NCBI GenBank assembly: GCA_001414345.1
Contig: LLCB01000266.1
Location: forward strand, 16,127 to 80,126
DNA: 64,000 bases
Reading direction: 5' to 3'
Source: Hymenoscyphus infarciens
Taxonomy: Eukaryota > Ascomycota > Leotiomycetes > Helotiales > Helotiaceae
The notes below the pieces were generated by a model. That model saw nothing but the letters and a program-made list of their open reading frames with translations, ran no database searches and had not been told where the DNA came from. The stretch's first letter is position 1. Each line of letters begins with the position of its first letter. Shown here piece after piece: positions 11,156-22,872 of the stretch. Made by a program: the position numbers and the translations under genes.

Positions 11156-13707
11156 TTATCCCATCATACTCGTTTCGTCGTCGTCATCGTCGTCTTCTAG
11201 ACTCTCAATTGCCTCTTTGATGTTCTGACTTGCCTGTAAAGAATCAGTAAGGAGCAAAAGAAAAGCGTGTACAGCAAACAAACCTTTGGATCCAAGTTCA
11301 GCGCAATCGTAAAGTGACGAACAGCTGAACCCTTCTCCCTCAAAGCCTTGTAAAGTCTTCCAAGAAGAAAATGTACCATAGCCTCGTCTGGAGCCATATC
11401 CTTCAAAATCATCAATTCCTTGAGTGCCGATTGCAGATCCCCTATTGCCATAAGTGCTCGTGCTTTTTTGAACCTTGTCAGAGCCGATCGCGGTGCCAAT
11501 TCGGTTGCTTTGGTGTAATAGCTCAATGCTTGGCGTGGCTGTTTTTGCTTTTCGAGAACAGTTCCGATGCAGCATATCAGAACCGCATTTGTCGGATTGA
11601 TCACAGAAGCAGAATCGAAGTGAGCGAACGCCTTATCGTAGTTGCCAAGCTTCTCATAAACTCTGCCAACACCATACCACGCATTATAGTGCCGCTTATC
11701 AGCGGACATTCCCAGTCTGTATGATACAAGAGCTTTATCATATTCTTCATTGGCAACGTGTTCGTGCCCTTGAAGGGTGAAGGCATATGCAAATTTGGAA
11801 TCCAGTTGCGTAGCTCGCTTGAAGCATCGGAGAGCTTGTTCGTGGTCTCGAGCAAGTGACCACGAGTTACCTAGCACACACCAAGCCTGGGCTGATTGCC
11901 ACGATGCATCAATCAACTCGTGAGCCAAAAATGCGAGATCTGTTTCCCGTTTCAGATGCCACAGTATGGTCGAGTATATTTCCATGTCTTCATTTCTGGT
12001 TGGTGCTATCTGTCGGATTCGCTTATAATAACGTTCAGCGTCCGCGTAATTCGCTTGTTCGTAGAGAGCACGGCCCATTTGGGCCATGACCCATGGGGTT
12101 TCCTTTTGAGCTTTCGGTAGTGTGTCAAATGTATTCCAAGCTTCCTGACACTGGAATTGTGAGAGCAAGAAATAACCACTGCCGAACTTTCTGAAAAGAT
12201 GTAACAAATAGTCCAGCCCCTTCTCCTGTTCCAGCGCCGCATCTGTATCCGTTGATCTCTGGTGGTGATTAGCGACGGGATGGACAGCGGTGCGCGTAGA
12301 TTCCCTCTGATCAACCTCCATTGTATCTTCCACGGGCTTCCTGTTCCCGCTAACCTGTCTGCCAACAGTAGATGCAGTTGAGTTCGGCCTAATTATCCTA
12401 GAAATTGGTGGCCTCGCCTTTTTCAATTGCCGATCTGGTGCTGGTCCTATCGTTGCAACGTTGGCAGTAGACCTACTGCTTGCAGGGCGTATCTGATTAA
12501 ACAACCTAACGCTCCTCCTCTGCGGTGCCCCCGGGTCCTCGGATGTTTGTCGCGGTACAACTTGTCCAGATACAGTCCGTTTTCTCTCAGGGGGCGCGGA
12601 ATCGAGATTTGAATGTCGAAGAGCTCGTGTAGCCGCCGATTCCTCCGCAGGTTCGACCACATTCTTCGTGCGTTTTGACGCAATACCTCGACTCATTTTC
12701 GGGGCATCCATACTGAAGTCCATTCCCAAACCTTGCAACGTTCGGGGTTTTCTCACTGGAGCTTGTGGTGGTTCATGTGCATAGGCAGACACCACTCCAG
12801 GTTCCTTTCGACTTGGAACCATAGTCACGTCTATTGACGCACTTGGTCCTGTCGGTGTTTCCATTGCTTCAGGTCCAATTCCTCCTCCGCCTACACCAGG
12901 CAAATTTGTCAAGCTGGGGTTGCTTTCATTTAATTTTTGTGACATTCCGAGTGTGCTGAACAGGCCCCCGGTGAAACTTTTGGTCGGAACATTGTTAAAT
13001 GGGTCATTCGTGTCGCTGGCGATGGGTACAGGCCGCACGCCAGGTCGAGTTCGATCGTGGTCCAAGGTAGGAGGATTACTGGGGTCCTTTGAGCTGGAGT
13101 GCAGATCTCCTTGGTCGTGTGAAGTGACTCTTAGAAAGGCTTCCATTTCCGGGCTCATTTTGAATATGTTGCTGACTCGGACGCTGGTTCCCATATCGCA
13201 AAGGCTCGTAAAAGCATCCCACATGAAAGGATTTAGCTTGAGGGCCTCCTCGAAGCAACTGATAGCCCTCTGCTTGTTGTCATAGCCATGATAAAGCTTC
13301 CCTAATAAGCAACTGAATGCCGCCGCGTCTGCGTAGGGTTGCTTGGTGTATTGTGTATGTTTGCCAAAACTATTCTTTCCTCCCCACAATGCTCTGGACT
13401 TTTCTAAAGCCATTATGCCATCCTTGTGTCGTTCCAGTGCTAAGCATGCCTGCGCATATACATAAGCACATCCCAGATGCGATCCTTTGGTAGTTCCAGG
13501 TTTGCTGTATTCGTATGCTGAGGCGTTGTCACCGAGACGTAGATGGCACAGAGCCAACAAGTATGCATTCTCTGCCAACTTGGTGGAATGGTCATAAGCT
13601 GCCAGACGTTCGGCATAAAACAGAGCATTTTTGATGAGGTTGTTATCGATGTGATAGTGGATGAGCTGCCTCAACTGGCCTGAAACGACCGATGTCGAGG
13701 GCGCCAT
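11156..13707 (-). CDS. CDC27: CDC27/BimA/Nuc2, TPR subunit of the anaphase-promoting complex, 833 aa
   Basis: Scaffold TPR subunit (APC3) of the APC/C ubiquitin ligase, which binds the C-terminal IR tails of Cdc20/Cdh1. Exon 1 is 13707-11284 and exon 2 is 11233-11156. The N-terminal TPR block includes IHYHIDNNLIKNALFYAERL, LALCHLRLGDNASAYEYSK and AISCFEEALKLNPFMWDAF; residues ~240-480 are a low-complexity, Ser/Thr/Pro/Arg-rich linker as in BimA. The C-terminal TPR array includes SWSLARDHEQALRCFKRATQ, HYNAWYGVGRVYEKLGNYDK and VHFLLGRLYKALREKGSAVR. The tail is acidic (SLEDDDDDDE). The open frame extends upstream to 14124, but MAPSTSVVSGQLRQLIHYH is the family-like start; the extra 139 residues lack TPR character. 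Length fits the ~800-aa family size. Confidence 0.93.
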
Positions 13708-14500
13708 GGCGTCTGTGGTATTGAGGGAGCGGATATGATTGTGAGGACGAATCGTCAAAGGAAGCTGTGTGGCCGATGATATTTCGCCGGCGGTATCGGG
13801 CTGCTCGTAATTCGTACCCTCGATGCCTTCCAAGGTTTTCCTCCAGCAAAAACAGGCGGGTCTCCCAGGCTCTTCTTGCCTTTTTCGCGAAACTCCAGAG
13901 CTAGTGCACGCAGTCGCTACTGCTCTCCGGGTGACATTACAATTAAAGAATTTAAAGATTGTATCGATCGGCGAGACTCGGAAAGAGACATTCGAGATTG
14001 TATCGTGGTGCTCGGAAGGAGGCGGTCGCGATTTGGGTCCTCCCAGGTCCGTGAATAACAAAAAACGATGGCGCAGTGAAGGAGAGCAAAGAGTCGAGGG
14101 CGGCAAAAGCACAACACCACGCAAGAGGTTATACTAGAGCCTACAAAGGGTAACAAAAATGGTGATATTCGTAGACTTAGTAGAGGACGAGGTTATCGGC
14201 AGATCCGATTCTACGAGGTCGACATCGGCGCAGAAGCTCGATCCTTAGAGAATTTCCCTAGCAACTTTCGCTGGTCGCGATGTTATGGTTCTGAATGCAG
14301 CGCAGCCCCGGTTGCACGGGCCAACCTGCCACCTCTCGGCGGGCCCTGGCAGCGCTTAACCACAACACCAAGAAATTCCATTAGTTCTCAGCCTCGTCCC
14401 TTTTCACTCCACGTCCATCATCTTCAACGACCCCTCGATTCCTTCCACCCTAGCCTGAACATTATCCTGGCTCGGATATTCTCTCAAATTCCACGACGAA
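13708..14500. promoter_or_regulatory. Divergent promoter of CDC27 and SND2
   Basis: Roughly 790 bp. The half near CDC27 keeps an open frame in phase with the gene, probably 5' leader. No named factor site is evident. Confidence 0.4.
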
Positions 14501-14992
14501 ATGGCACAAAAAGCCAAAAAGGACCGTGCCAAAGCGAACACCGCATCCCTCAACAATCTCCACATTGGAACTCTCGCCATCAATGCGATTTTCATACTCT
14601 TCAACATCTTCTTCAAAAGACGATCGCTTCTCACCTATGGCATCTTGTCCATTCCCTGCTTCGTCGCAGAATTCATCCTCGAAACGACGGGCAGACCCAA
14701 GTATGATGCGACCACCAAAGCTTTGAAAAGTTCAGGGGAGGATCTGGCAGCACAGGGCTTGACGGAATACTTGTTTGATATCATTTGGATCACTTGGGCA
14801 TCCTTGATTTCGGCCATCTTGTTTGGAAATTGGGGTTGGCTTTTGTGGTCAGTGGTGCCGGTTTATGGACTGTACAAGGGATATGGACTTCTGGACATGG
14901 CGAGGGGCATGATGGGCGGAGGAGGACAGCCAGCACAAATGCCAGAGGAACAACAAGGAGCTGGAAACAGAAAGCAAAGAAGAGCTGCTTGA
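14501..14992 (+). CDS. SND2: SND2/TMEM208 homologue (SRP-independent ER targeting), 163 aa
   Basis: Small ER membrane protein of the TMEM208/Snd2/Env10 family that helps deliver proteins with internal or C-terminal membrane anchors to the ER independently of SRP. Single exon. Visible: basic N-terminus MAQKAKKDRAKANTASLNNL, a first hydrophobic hairpin (IGTLAINAIFILFNIFF, then LLTYGILSIPCFVAEFILE), a second pair (YLFDIIWITWASLISAILFG, WLLWSVVPVYGLYKGYGLL), and a polar tail ending GNRKQRRAA, which is characteristic of the family. Length (~160-175 aa) matches. Confidence 0.92.
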   Translation: MAQKAKKDRAKANTASLNNLHIGTLAINAIFILFNIFFKRRSLLTYGILSIPCFVAEFILETTGRPKYDATTKALKSSGEDLAAQGLTEYLFDIIWITWASLISAILFGNWGWLLWSVVPVYGLYKGYGLLDMARGMMGGGGQPAQMPEEQQGAGNRKQRRAA

Positions 14993-15126
14993 GGTACCAT
15001 TCTTCTACTCGCCCATATTTAAGAACTTTCTCGAATTCAGTGCGCCTGGGCAAAATTATTCACGGCTCTATGTTCTATTCCATCTACATCTTCAGGATTT
15101 CATTCTTCTGGACCAGGTGTACCGCT

Positions 15127-15805
15127 CTACTTTTGCTCCCCAATCCAAAACTGTATATCCTCTTGCGTGGCATTCCTTACCAACACGTGAAAATGCTCCA
15201 ATGCCCTCACACTCTGTAAATGAACCCAGTTTTTGAACCACAAAACCCGCTCTCCATCACCACCCAACCTATCCACAAACGTCTTCTTCACGAATTCACT
15301 CAGCAATCTCCTGGATTCAGGTGTCACATCACCCGAGACCTCGTCTGTAGCGATCGGCGTCTTGCTCCATACCACAATGTGAGTAATATCGTCCGTGAAT
15401 CCATATGGCCAGTCGTTGAGCAAAACCTTGCAATCTGCTGGCTCTGCTAAAGGAATCGAGGAGAGATATGTGAAAGGTGGTGAGCCCCATGGAAGGCGTT
15501 TTTGCATGACATAGTTACTGACGCCACCGTATTCCATTTTGATTTGACGGCACCAGGCGATATAGCGACGAAGGTCTGACGGCTTTCGGGTAAGAACGTC
15601 CAGTCTGTTGGTATCTTTTCCAATATAAGCAGGTGACATGGTGGGGTAGGAAATATCTTCGCTTACCTATAACCACTTTCAAAGCTTCCCAAGTGTGGAG
15701 TCTGAAGTCCTCGTCTTTCAAAGAAATTCCGATGCGGTCTCTCTCCGTGAGCGGAAATGGATCTACCTCCTTTCCTTCGCGTGAGTTGGTTGGTGAGTCT
15801 CCCAT
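15127..15805 (-). CDS. GIG1-like DUF3605 protein (N-acetylglucosamine-induced protein 1), 208 aa
   Basis: Fungal DUF3605 protein; the named member is the GlcNAc-induced GIG1. Biochemical function is unknown. Exon 1 is 15805-15667 and exon 2 is 15614-15127, with a 52-bp intron (ATAG|GTAAGC ... AAAAG|AT). Key blocks: FPLTERDRIGISLKDEDFRL with TWEALKVVI, SDLRRYIAWCRQIKMEYGGV, LNDWPYGFTDDITHIVVWSK, and the terminal FKNWVHLQSVRALEHFHVLV. The final HxQSVxxxEHFHV segment is the family hallmark. The acceptor is AAAAG, weaker than the usual CAG/TAG, but it is the one restoring the family alignment. Confidence 0.88.
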
Positions 15806-16524
15806 GGTGGCGGACTTATTGTAAGGTTTGAGTGTGGGTTTCTGAGAGTGGGCGAGGAGAACTTAGAGGCTTTGGAGAAGTCTAGATGAGCTTGTAGGTT
15901 ATCTGCCTTTAGACATCAGAGCCACCAGAATATGAAAGTTGATCAATCCTAAGGCCCTCCGGCATCGAATTTGGATTTCAAGACGGTGGGTTGAGACAAG
16001 AGTCTTATGATTCACTCTTAAAATTCAATGAGAAAGTGCAAGTGAGAGACTTGGCTTGGAACGTTGCATTCTCACCAGACCAGACATTTTTGCTTTTTCT
16101 TACAAAACACCCTTTCGGACCAAGCTGTAAAAAGTTCCAAGAATGGTTTGAAAGTCAATACTCAATTGATTTTATTCACAAATAAAACAGAGTAAACGAG
16201 AAGTCGTATCAATTCATCGACAGACGAACTGACCGATCTCCTAGGCCGACCCCGGAGTCCGTGCCCCATTCTGGCTCCAGTTTCCCGAAAGATTTCTGGT
16301 GAGCGAGCGAGCAGCTTCGAGTCAACACATCGGCATCCAACTTGCGGCAAAACTTCCCGGCTGCTGGTTCCTCACCACTCCTCCAGACCATTCCAGTAAT
16401 TCTTTGGCTAAACGCGGGAGTTTTTTGCCAGTTGTTTATATCTGCCAAAGGAGATAAAGGAGGAGCCTCGATTGCCGTGTGCGCGCGACCTCAACAAAAT
16501 ATCTATCCCCCCCCGCAAGCAAAA
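15806..16524. promoter_or_regulatory. Divergent promoter of the GIG1-like gene and cytochrome b5 reductase
   Basis: About 720 bp with no convincing coding segment (short frames at 15991-16185 and 16209-16448 look random). A C-run and A-rich stretch lie just before the reductase start. Confidence 0.4.
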
Positions 16525-17636
16525 ATGGCGGACTCAGTCGACTATTTTTCCAAGAAGTATATTGATGGCGTATACATTCCTTCGGGTCTTCTCATCTTCG
16601 GATGCTGGATTGTCAAAAGCGAATGGCTCCCTTATGCCGTTGCTCTTGCCTTGACATTGGGTGGCTACAAATTCTGGAGCAACAGTAAGTGCGAGCTGCG
16701 AGATGTGCTTTGCATGATATCATCAATTTCGGACCAAGACTAATTCAATTGAAAGGAGTCCAGGTTGTTCTCAAGCCCAAAGAGTTCCAAAACTTCGAAC
16801 TCAAGGAAAAGACCATCATCTCGCACAATGTCGCCATGTCAGTCCTACCCCACCAACCTACTAGTTTCATTCAGCTAACCTCCCGGCAGCTATCGATTCA
16901 ACCTCCCCTCCCCAACTGCCATCTTGGGCCTTCCTATCGGCCAGCACATCTCTATTGCCGCAACTCTCAAACAACCAGATGGCACATCCAAAGAGATCGT
17001 TCGATCGTACACTCCCATTTCAGGAGACCACCAACCAGGCTACTTTGACCTCCTCATCAAGTCTTACCCAACCGGAAACATCTCGAAATACATGGCATCT
17101 CTCATTGTTGGTCAAACAATCAAGGTGCGAGGTCCTAAGGGAGCAATGGTTTACACCCCAAATATGGTCCGGCATTTCGCTATGATTGCTGGTGGAACTG
17201 GGATTACTCCAATGTTGCAAATCATTAGAGCTGTTATTCGAGGACGCCCAACCGGTGACAAGACCGAGGTTGATCTCATTTTTGCCAATGTCAACAAGGA
17301 GGATATTCTGTTGAAGGAGGACCTTGACCAATTGGCTGCCGAGGACAAAGGATTCAGAGTTCACTACGTACTGAACAACCCTCCAGAGAACTGGGAGGGC
17401 GGTGTTGGATTTGTTACCCCTGAGATGATGACCGTATGATCCCCGAAACGCTCACTCCCTTGCGACTTACTGACACTGTGAAATAGAAATGGCTACCCAA
17501 GGCCGCAGACGACGTAAAGCTCTTGCTTTGCGGTCCACCACCTATGATTAGCGCAATGAAGAAATCAGCCGAGTCTCTTGGTTTCAAGAAAGGAAAGCCA
17601 GTCAGCAAGCTTGAAGACCAAGTTTTCGCATTCTAG
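16525..17636 (+). CDS. CBR1: NADH-cytochrome b5 reductase (CBR1-like), 311 aa
   Basis: FAD enzyme that passes electrons from NADH to cytochrome b5 for lipid desaturation and sterol synthesis, anchored in ER or outer mitochondrial membrane. Exons: 16525-16684, 16756-16837, 16890-17433, 17487-17636. An N-terminal hydrophobic anchor ([24 protein letters not shown]) precedes [23 protein letters not shown] motif RSYTPIS and the [18 protein letters not shown] block are present; NADH-binding elements are [34 protein letters not shown] and [12 protein letters not shown]. The protein ends DQVFAF, as usual for fungal CBR1. The second intron uses GTCAGT, slightly unusual; joining there gives the expected HNVAIYRF. 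Confidence 0.94.
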
Positions 17637-17814
17637 ACAAGACATTTGAATAGTGAAATAGAACACCTGTTGAAGAGTAATCGGAAGGTGATAGATTTGG
17701 GGTAATGAGCATAATAGCATGGAGCTCGGTTTGGGATCCACGTAGATATTCAAACCTCAACGCAGTAAGATTGGCGGTTAGTCCAAGCATATTTCAACAT
17801 CAACATCGCGTTGC

Positions 17815-18258
17815 TCAATTGGACTGCTCTATTCCTGGGAATGGTATACCACTTTTCAAATAAATAAATGATTCTCTCGAAGTCCTCTCGGCTGAGAACG
17901 TTCCCAGTTCCCTGCTGGTTGATGCAGACTGTGCCGCAAAGGCTAACAAATTCGTGGGCAGTGCATCATGATACATCAGTCCAAGCCGCCTTTTTCTTAT
18001 CCCGCTGCCGAAAGATGACGAGGCCCCTTTTCTACGGGCGCTTTTCTTGTCTGCAACTTCTACAATTTCTTGTTCTGTCCTAGTAAATAATTAAGCACTG
18101 GGGCTCACTATTGGTATGCAGTTAGCTTTGATCTGCTCCGCCAAGTATACTCGTTCGAGTTGTCTCTCTACTTGTGGGAGCTGATCCTTGGCTTCGTCAA
18201 AGCCGCGCAAGTCTGCGCAGGCAACCATAAATCCATCCTTTGAAGCTGTCGGTTGCAT
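17815..18258 (-). CDS. Candidate small gene, unknown; in-frame TAA implies a short intron or a broken gene
   Basis: I do not recognise it. On minus, ATG at 18258 opens MQPTASKDGFMVACADLRGF and continues EAKDQLPQVERQLERVYLAE; the same frame runs to a TGA at 17817-17815, interrupted once by TAA near 18092. The downstream part reads VADKKSARRKGASSSFG, then IRKRRLGLMYHDALPTNLLA. Removing a GT-AG segment of ~48 bp (donor at AGTGCTT, acceptor TTGCAG) keeps phase and removes the stop, giving ~131 aa. The alternative is a pseudogene with one nonsense change. Convergent with cytochrome b5 reductase and divergent from the next gene. Confidence 0.35.
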
Positions 18259-18461
18259 GGGCCGGCATCATATAGTAAAACGTTTTAGTTCAATAATTAA
18301 ACTTCAACATTATCTCTTGTTTCTATTTTAATCCAATCGTCTTTCTATTTTGCAATTTTCAGAAAAGTTGTCTCCGAAAAGAGCTCGCAAAATCGGTGAT
18401 CGATCGCTGAAGTTCCTAAGGGTCAATTAACAAGCAAAGGGCACCTAGAGGATCTCCCATA

Positions 18462-19881
18462 ATGATGATGCCGGCTATTCAACGCAGGCCTGTTCCAGGC
18501 GAAGAAGCACCTGTCGTTCGCCCTTCAAGTTCCGCCACAAGTAGGTATCACGCTGCTCACTTCTAGTCTGGATCTCCACTTTTACTAACTCAACGCAGTG
18601 CATTCCTTTGACACTGCTCATTCCAGTCAGAATACAGGCGAGGGCATACCTCCTCCATACACCCCATCTGTAGGGACATACCCACCCTCAGTAGCCGAGT
18701 CTTCGATCATTGAGGTTGACTATGATCACAAAGAACCTTTTCCCGTGGAAAACACCACGATTGATGTTTCTTCGCTGGGAATTGATGTACGTGCCGCGGG
18801 ATTGGGGAATATGGAAGAGCCTCCCCCATATATGGTGCAAGTCCATTGTCAATATCAATGCTCTCTTCTCCCAGATCATCCAGCTCTGTGGGGGGTCAAG
18901 CAGAGTAATGTGAAACTCTCTATGGTTGCTGCAAAAGTACTGTTGAAGGAGAAACTTATACAGCCCGAAGAGTTGAAATGGTAACTTTCCCCTTCCAACA
19001 TTCAAGTCCCTCGTGGAAGACTAACAACCTTCCAGCATCGTAGATATAACCCAAACCACCCCCACCGGTCCCCGAGACCCCATAACAGGCGTCCTAAATG
19101 CCACATTCGAAACCGTCTCCAACATCCTCATGGGTCTCTCCTCTGGTCCAATAGAAGCCTACAACCAAGTTCAAAACTCCAAAGCCCAGCATCAAAATCC
19201 CTCTCGTCCATATAAACCCCAAAACGACAACAGAAGAAACGCCATTGATCAAGTTGCTATTGAAACGGGGAAAGGATTGGGAAGAATATTTACGGCAGCA
19301 TTGAAGGCGCCGGTTGTTATTACTACTGCTTTAACGTATGGATTTCATAATGCGCCGCTGATGTATGGGGATGAGGTGAGGAAGATTGAAAAGGTTGATG
19401 GGTTTAAGACTGGGATGGTTAGTGCCGGGATGGTAAGTTTCTTAACAATGGCCCTTAACATGTCTTGACTAAAGCGGAACAGGGGTTTGCGAATGGACTT
19501 GTTGATGGGTTTACCGGTTTTGTTATGCTGCCTTATCATGGTGCTAGAGAGGGCCCCTCGGGTTTTTTCAAGGGTTTTGGGAGGGGAACTGCAGGGTTGG
19601 CCCTGAAACCTGCGGCTGGTAAGCGGTGTCTTGTCTCTTCTCAAACATGCATTACGAGAATGAAGAACTAATCTTTATTTACAGGTGCGTGTGGACTTCC
19701 CGCCTACGCTATGCTGGGTCTCTGGAAGGAAGCGGAGAAACTTGGGAAGAAGAAGTCAGAGAATTCTGAAGCTTCTCCGGAAGTTGAACGCGAACCATTT
19801 TTCAGAAATACTGTTCAGAAGCAGGAGAAGGCCGAGGTGTTGATGCGGTGGAAGGAACTTGTTGGTTCAAGATTTGCATGA
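18462..19881 (+). CDS. Unknown protein with Vps13-like C-terminal Gly/Lys/Pro motif, 396 aa
   Basis: Exons: 18462-18540, 18599-18980, 19036-19432, 19483-19618, 19685-19881; exon sum is 397 codons. The N-terminal ~100 residues are Pro/Ser-rich (PPPYTPSVGTYPPSVAE). The middle contains VNLSM-like beta/helix text and LLKEKLIQPEEL. The C-terminal half has NAIDQVAIETGKGLGRIFTA, then GFTGFVMLPYHGAREGPSGF leading to FKGFGRGTAGLALKPAAG. Repeated G-x-x-KG-x-GxxGLxxKP text resembles the C-terminal segment of Vps13 and of fungal sterol glucosyltransferase-like proteins; I infer a membrane/lipid-associated role only weakly. Three ATGs lie in frame at the start (18462, 18465, 18468). Function unknown. Confidence 0.75.
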
Positions 19882-20050
19882 TTCTAAAACGGGTAGTTAC
19901 ATATCGAGGTGTGAATTTGTGGCTCTGCGAGCAACTGTTTTGTGCATCATTTTTCAACGCCTGGCCTTTTTATTCGCGCTGGGCTGTTATAAGCAGAAGA
20001 ATGGAAGCGGTTATATAAACCGTTCTAACTGTATAGGAGAATTTCAACTA

Positions 20051-20510
20051 TTAGCCTCGACATTTAGAACAGTCAGCATCATATTCAGTCCGCCGCGAAC
20101 TTTTCATGCTACACTGTATTTCTTTGAAGGCCTGGAACAATAAAGTCATTGATAATTGTCGCCTTCTAAATCTTCTCCTATTTTGTTCGGGGTGGAATTC
20201 GCGAGATCCTACTCCATTGCCTGGTACAACTAAGAGCTGTTCTTCTTCTTCTTGCATATTCGGTATCCAATCCAACACGAATAATGTCTCGTAATTGGTT
20301 TGGTTGACATCACCTGTCGTGTAATCACACATCAGCACACATGTGCTCCAATAATGGCGAAGATTTTCAACGTCCATGCATACGGAGTACATAGGCTTAC
20401 CCCGCGTTATCCCTAACCCCGCAATATAACCATCCACCAAACGCTTTTCGGAAGGTAGTACTGACTTCACGTGGCTCGCCCATCTTTCCCTTTTGTTAAA
20501 AAACTGCTAG
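20051..20510 (-). CDS. Unassigned open frame, possible exon of an unknown gene or relic
   Basis: A ~150-codon frame on minus, open from an in-frame TAG near 20512. It reads KSVLPSEKRLVDGYIAGLG, VCMDVENLRHYWSTCVLMCD, TNYETLFVLDWIPNMQEEEE. The composition is protein-like, but there is no ATG before the internal KPMYSVC and I know no family. It lies head-to-head with the fucose-permease gene, with little room for a promoter, which argues for a relic or a gene with an upstream exon overlapping the neighbour's leader. Confidence 0.3.
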
Positions 20511-20560
20511 CTGAGTTGGAACGCAATCTGTTTTCTTTCTTTCCTGGAAGTTGTTCAAAC

Positions 20561-22252
20561 ATGGCGATTTTTAAGAAACACACGCTGAAAACCAGCGACA
20601 AGGCGAGGACGAAAGCTGCGGAACTTACTTTACGAGAATCAATTTATCCGCTGGTACTCGTTACCATACTATTCTTCCTCTGGGTGCGTGTCTCGAGCGG
20701 GAAATCTGGAATTGAAGTTGGCAACGGCTAATTATGGAGATAGGGGTTCTCATACGGACTGCTCGATACGTTGAATAAGCATTTTCAAAACACGTTGGGC
20801 ATCAGTAAAGCGAGATCTTCCGGGCTTCAAGCTGCTTATTTTGGGTACGTTTCTCTCACCTAGAAGTTTGGGACAGAAGTCTGGGAAACAAAGCTGATTC
20901 TCGATAGTGCCTATCCTCTCGCTTCACTTGGACATGCGAATTGGATTCTTCGACATTATGGCTACAAGGCTGTTTTTATATGGGGATTGTGCCTCTATGG
21001 AATTGGTGCATTGATTGCTTGGCCTTGCATTCTTAAACGCTCGTTTGGGGGTTTCTGTGGTGCTATATTTATTATTGGGAATGGTCTTGGTTCTTTGGAA
21101 ACTGCTGCCAATCCTTACATTACAGGTCAGTATTTTGTTGGGTGTTTAAATAATTGCTAATTATGTCCCAGTGTGTGGACCTCCTCGATACGCTGAGATG
21201 CGAATCAATCTCTCCCAGGCTTTCAACGGAATCGGAACTGTTGTTGCTCCTGTTTTGGGGTCTTATGTTTTCTTTCTTAAGACTGCCGATGATCCGCAAG
21301 CGTTGAAGAATGTTCAATGGGTCTATCTTGCTATTGGTTGTTTCACATTTGCACTCGCTGTTGTGTTCTACTTGTGGGTGTTTTCAACTCAAGGAATCTT
21401 GCTTCCGGTTATTGAACTGACATACTTAGCTCGCCTATTCCTGAAATTACTGATGCAGACATGGCGTTTCAAGCGGAAGAAACTCATGCGAGTACTGATA
21501 TCAAGCCGTTTCGCAAACAATACCGACTTTTCCATGCAGCTTTTGCTCAGTTTTGCTACACAGGGGCTCAGTAGGTTCCTTCTAAAACAATCCAGTTACT
21601 TTTAACTAGTTCCAACCTAACATAAACCACCAGAATTGCAATAGCAAGTTACTTCATAAACTACGTAACCGAAACTCGTCCCAACACCAATTCCTCCTTA
21701 GGAGCAAAATTCCTCGCCGGAGCCCAAGGAGCCTTCGCAGCCGGTCGCTTCGCCGGGGTCCTCCTAATGAAATTTGTCCGACCCCGTTGGGTGTTCCTAG
21801 TCTATCTAACATTGTGTATCGTCTTCATAGCACCTAGCATAACTCAACGCGGAAACACAGGAATGGCAATGCTCTACCTAACACTATTCTTCGAATCCAT
21901 CTGTTTCCCCACCATCGTTGCGCTCGGCATGCGAGGCTTAGGAAAATACACAAAGAGGGGAAGTGGTTGGTTGGTTGCTGGTGTTGCGGGTGGTGCTTGT
22001 GTTCCTTCGTTACTTGGTGCTGCAGCAGATTTGAACAGTACTGCCACTGCTATGGTTGTTCCGTTGATGTTTTTCGTTGCGGCGTGGAGTTATGCGTTGT
22101 GCGTTAATTTTGTGCCGGCTTACAGGGATGTTGCTGATAGATTTGCTACGGCAGAAATTGGGATTGTGAATACAGATTTGGTGCTGGATGAGGAGAAGGG
22201 GAATAGGGTGGATGGAGTATTTGAGAAGGGACAGGTACAGCAGAAGGAGTGA
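20561..22252 (+). CDS. L-fucose permease-type MFS sugar transporter, 467 aa
   Basis: Predicted plasma-membrane sugar:H+ symporter of the FHS/FucP family. Exons: 20561-20683, 20744-20844, 20908-21125, 21172-21373, 21430-21570, 21634-22252. TM1 is LTLRESIYPLVLVTILFFLW followed by GFSYGLLDTLNKHFQNTLGI, the FucP-type signature. Next come AYPLASLGHANWILRHYGYK, GNGLGSLETAANPYITVCGP, YAEMRINLSQAFNGIGTVVA, the loop SPIPEITDADM and GAQIAIASYFINYVTETRPN. C-terminal helices are present (LYLTLFFESICFPTIVALGM) and the tail is acidic. The Glu and Asn in TM4 expected for sugar binding (ETAANPYI) are kept. The substrate may be fucose or another hexose; it is inferred by family. Confidence 0.9.
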
Positions 22253-22872
22253 GAATGCAGGCAAATCAATTGCTTAGGCTTGTTAGTTGTGGAAAAGACG
22301 GGGGTTATATGGTCAATCTAGCAAGTACAACGCAAGATGATTGATTATCGCGTAGACTTGGGAATACAGATTTTTGCAACTCCCAATAGCCATTTAAAAG
22401 TAAGAAGAAATAATAAGTAAGTGATATGTACGTTATAAAGTAGGCCTCGACGGGAGTAACTATCCTAGGCATTCGATGGTTCTCCCATATATCTTGGTGG
22501 ACTATGTAAACTTAGCACCCATATTGACGTTTGCTGAGTGGCGAAATTCATCTTGGTTTGTAAGCTTCAGTCCAAGGTCTTATTCAAAACAGTGGACACG
22601 CTAAGGAGCATCCGTAAACTAGATTCTTCACTCCGAATCTGCTTCCTATGATGTAGAATCCGTAAATGCCCTCAATTACTACTTTCTTAAAATTCGTTTC
22701 TCGAAAGAACAACTAGTAACTTTATAGAACATGGCTTTCATTCCAACGGAATTTTGAAGTAAACAATTTACAAAGAAAGAATCCACCTGGTTTTTGGAAC
22801 TAATTATGCGCTGTTCAGCTCATTTAGAGAAATTAATAGAGCTATTAAGGTATTTGACCTGACAAGCAACAA
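22253..22872. other. Convergent 3' intergenic region
   Basis: 620 bp of AT-rich text between two converging genes with no coding signal; probably holds both 3' UTRs. Confidence 0.5.

Noticed and set aside
13708..14124. In-frame N-terminal extension of CDC27 by 139 codons
   Set aside because: No homology to the family's N-terminus; MAPSTS at 13707 begins the TPR region directly.
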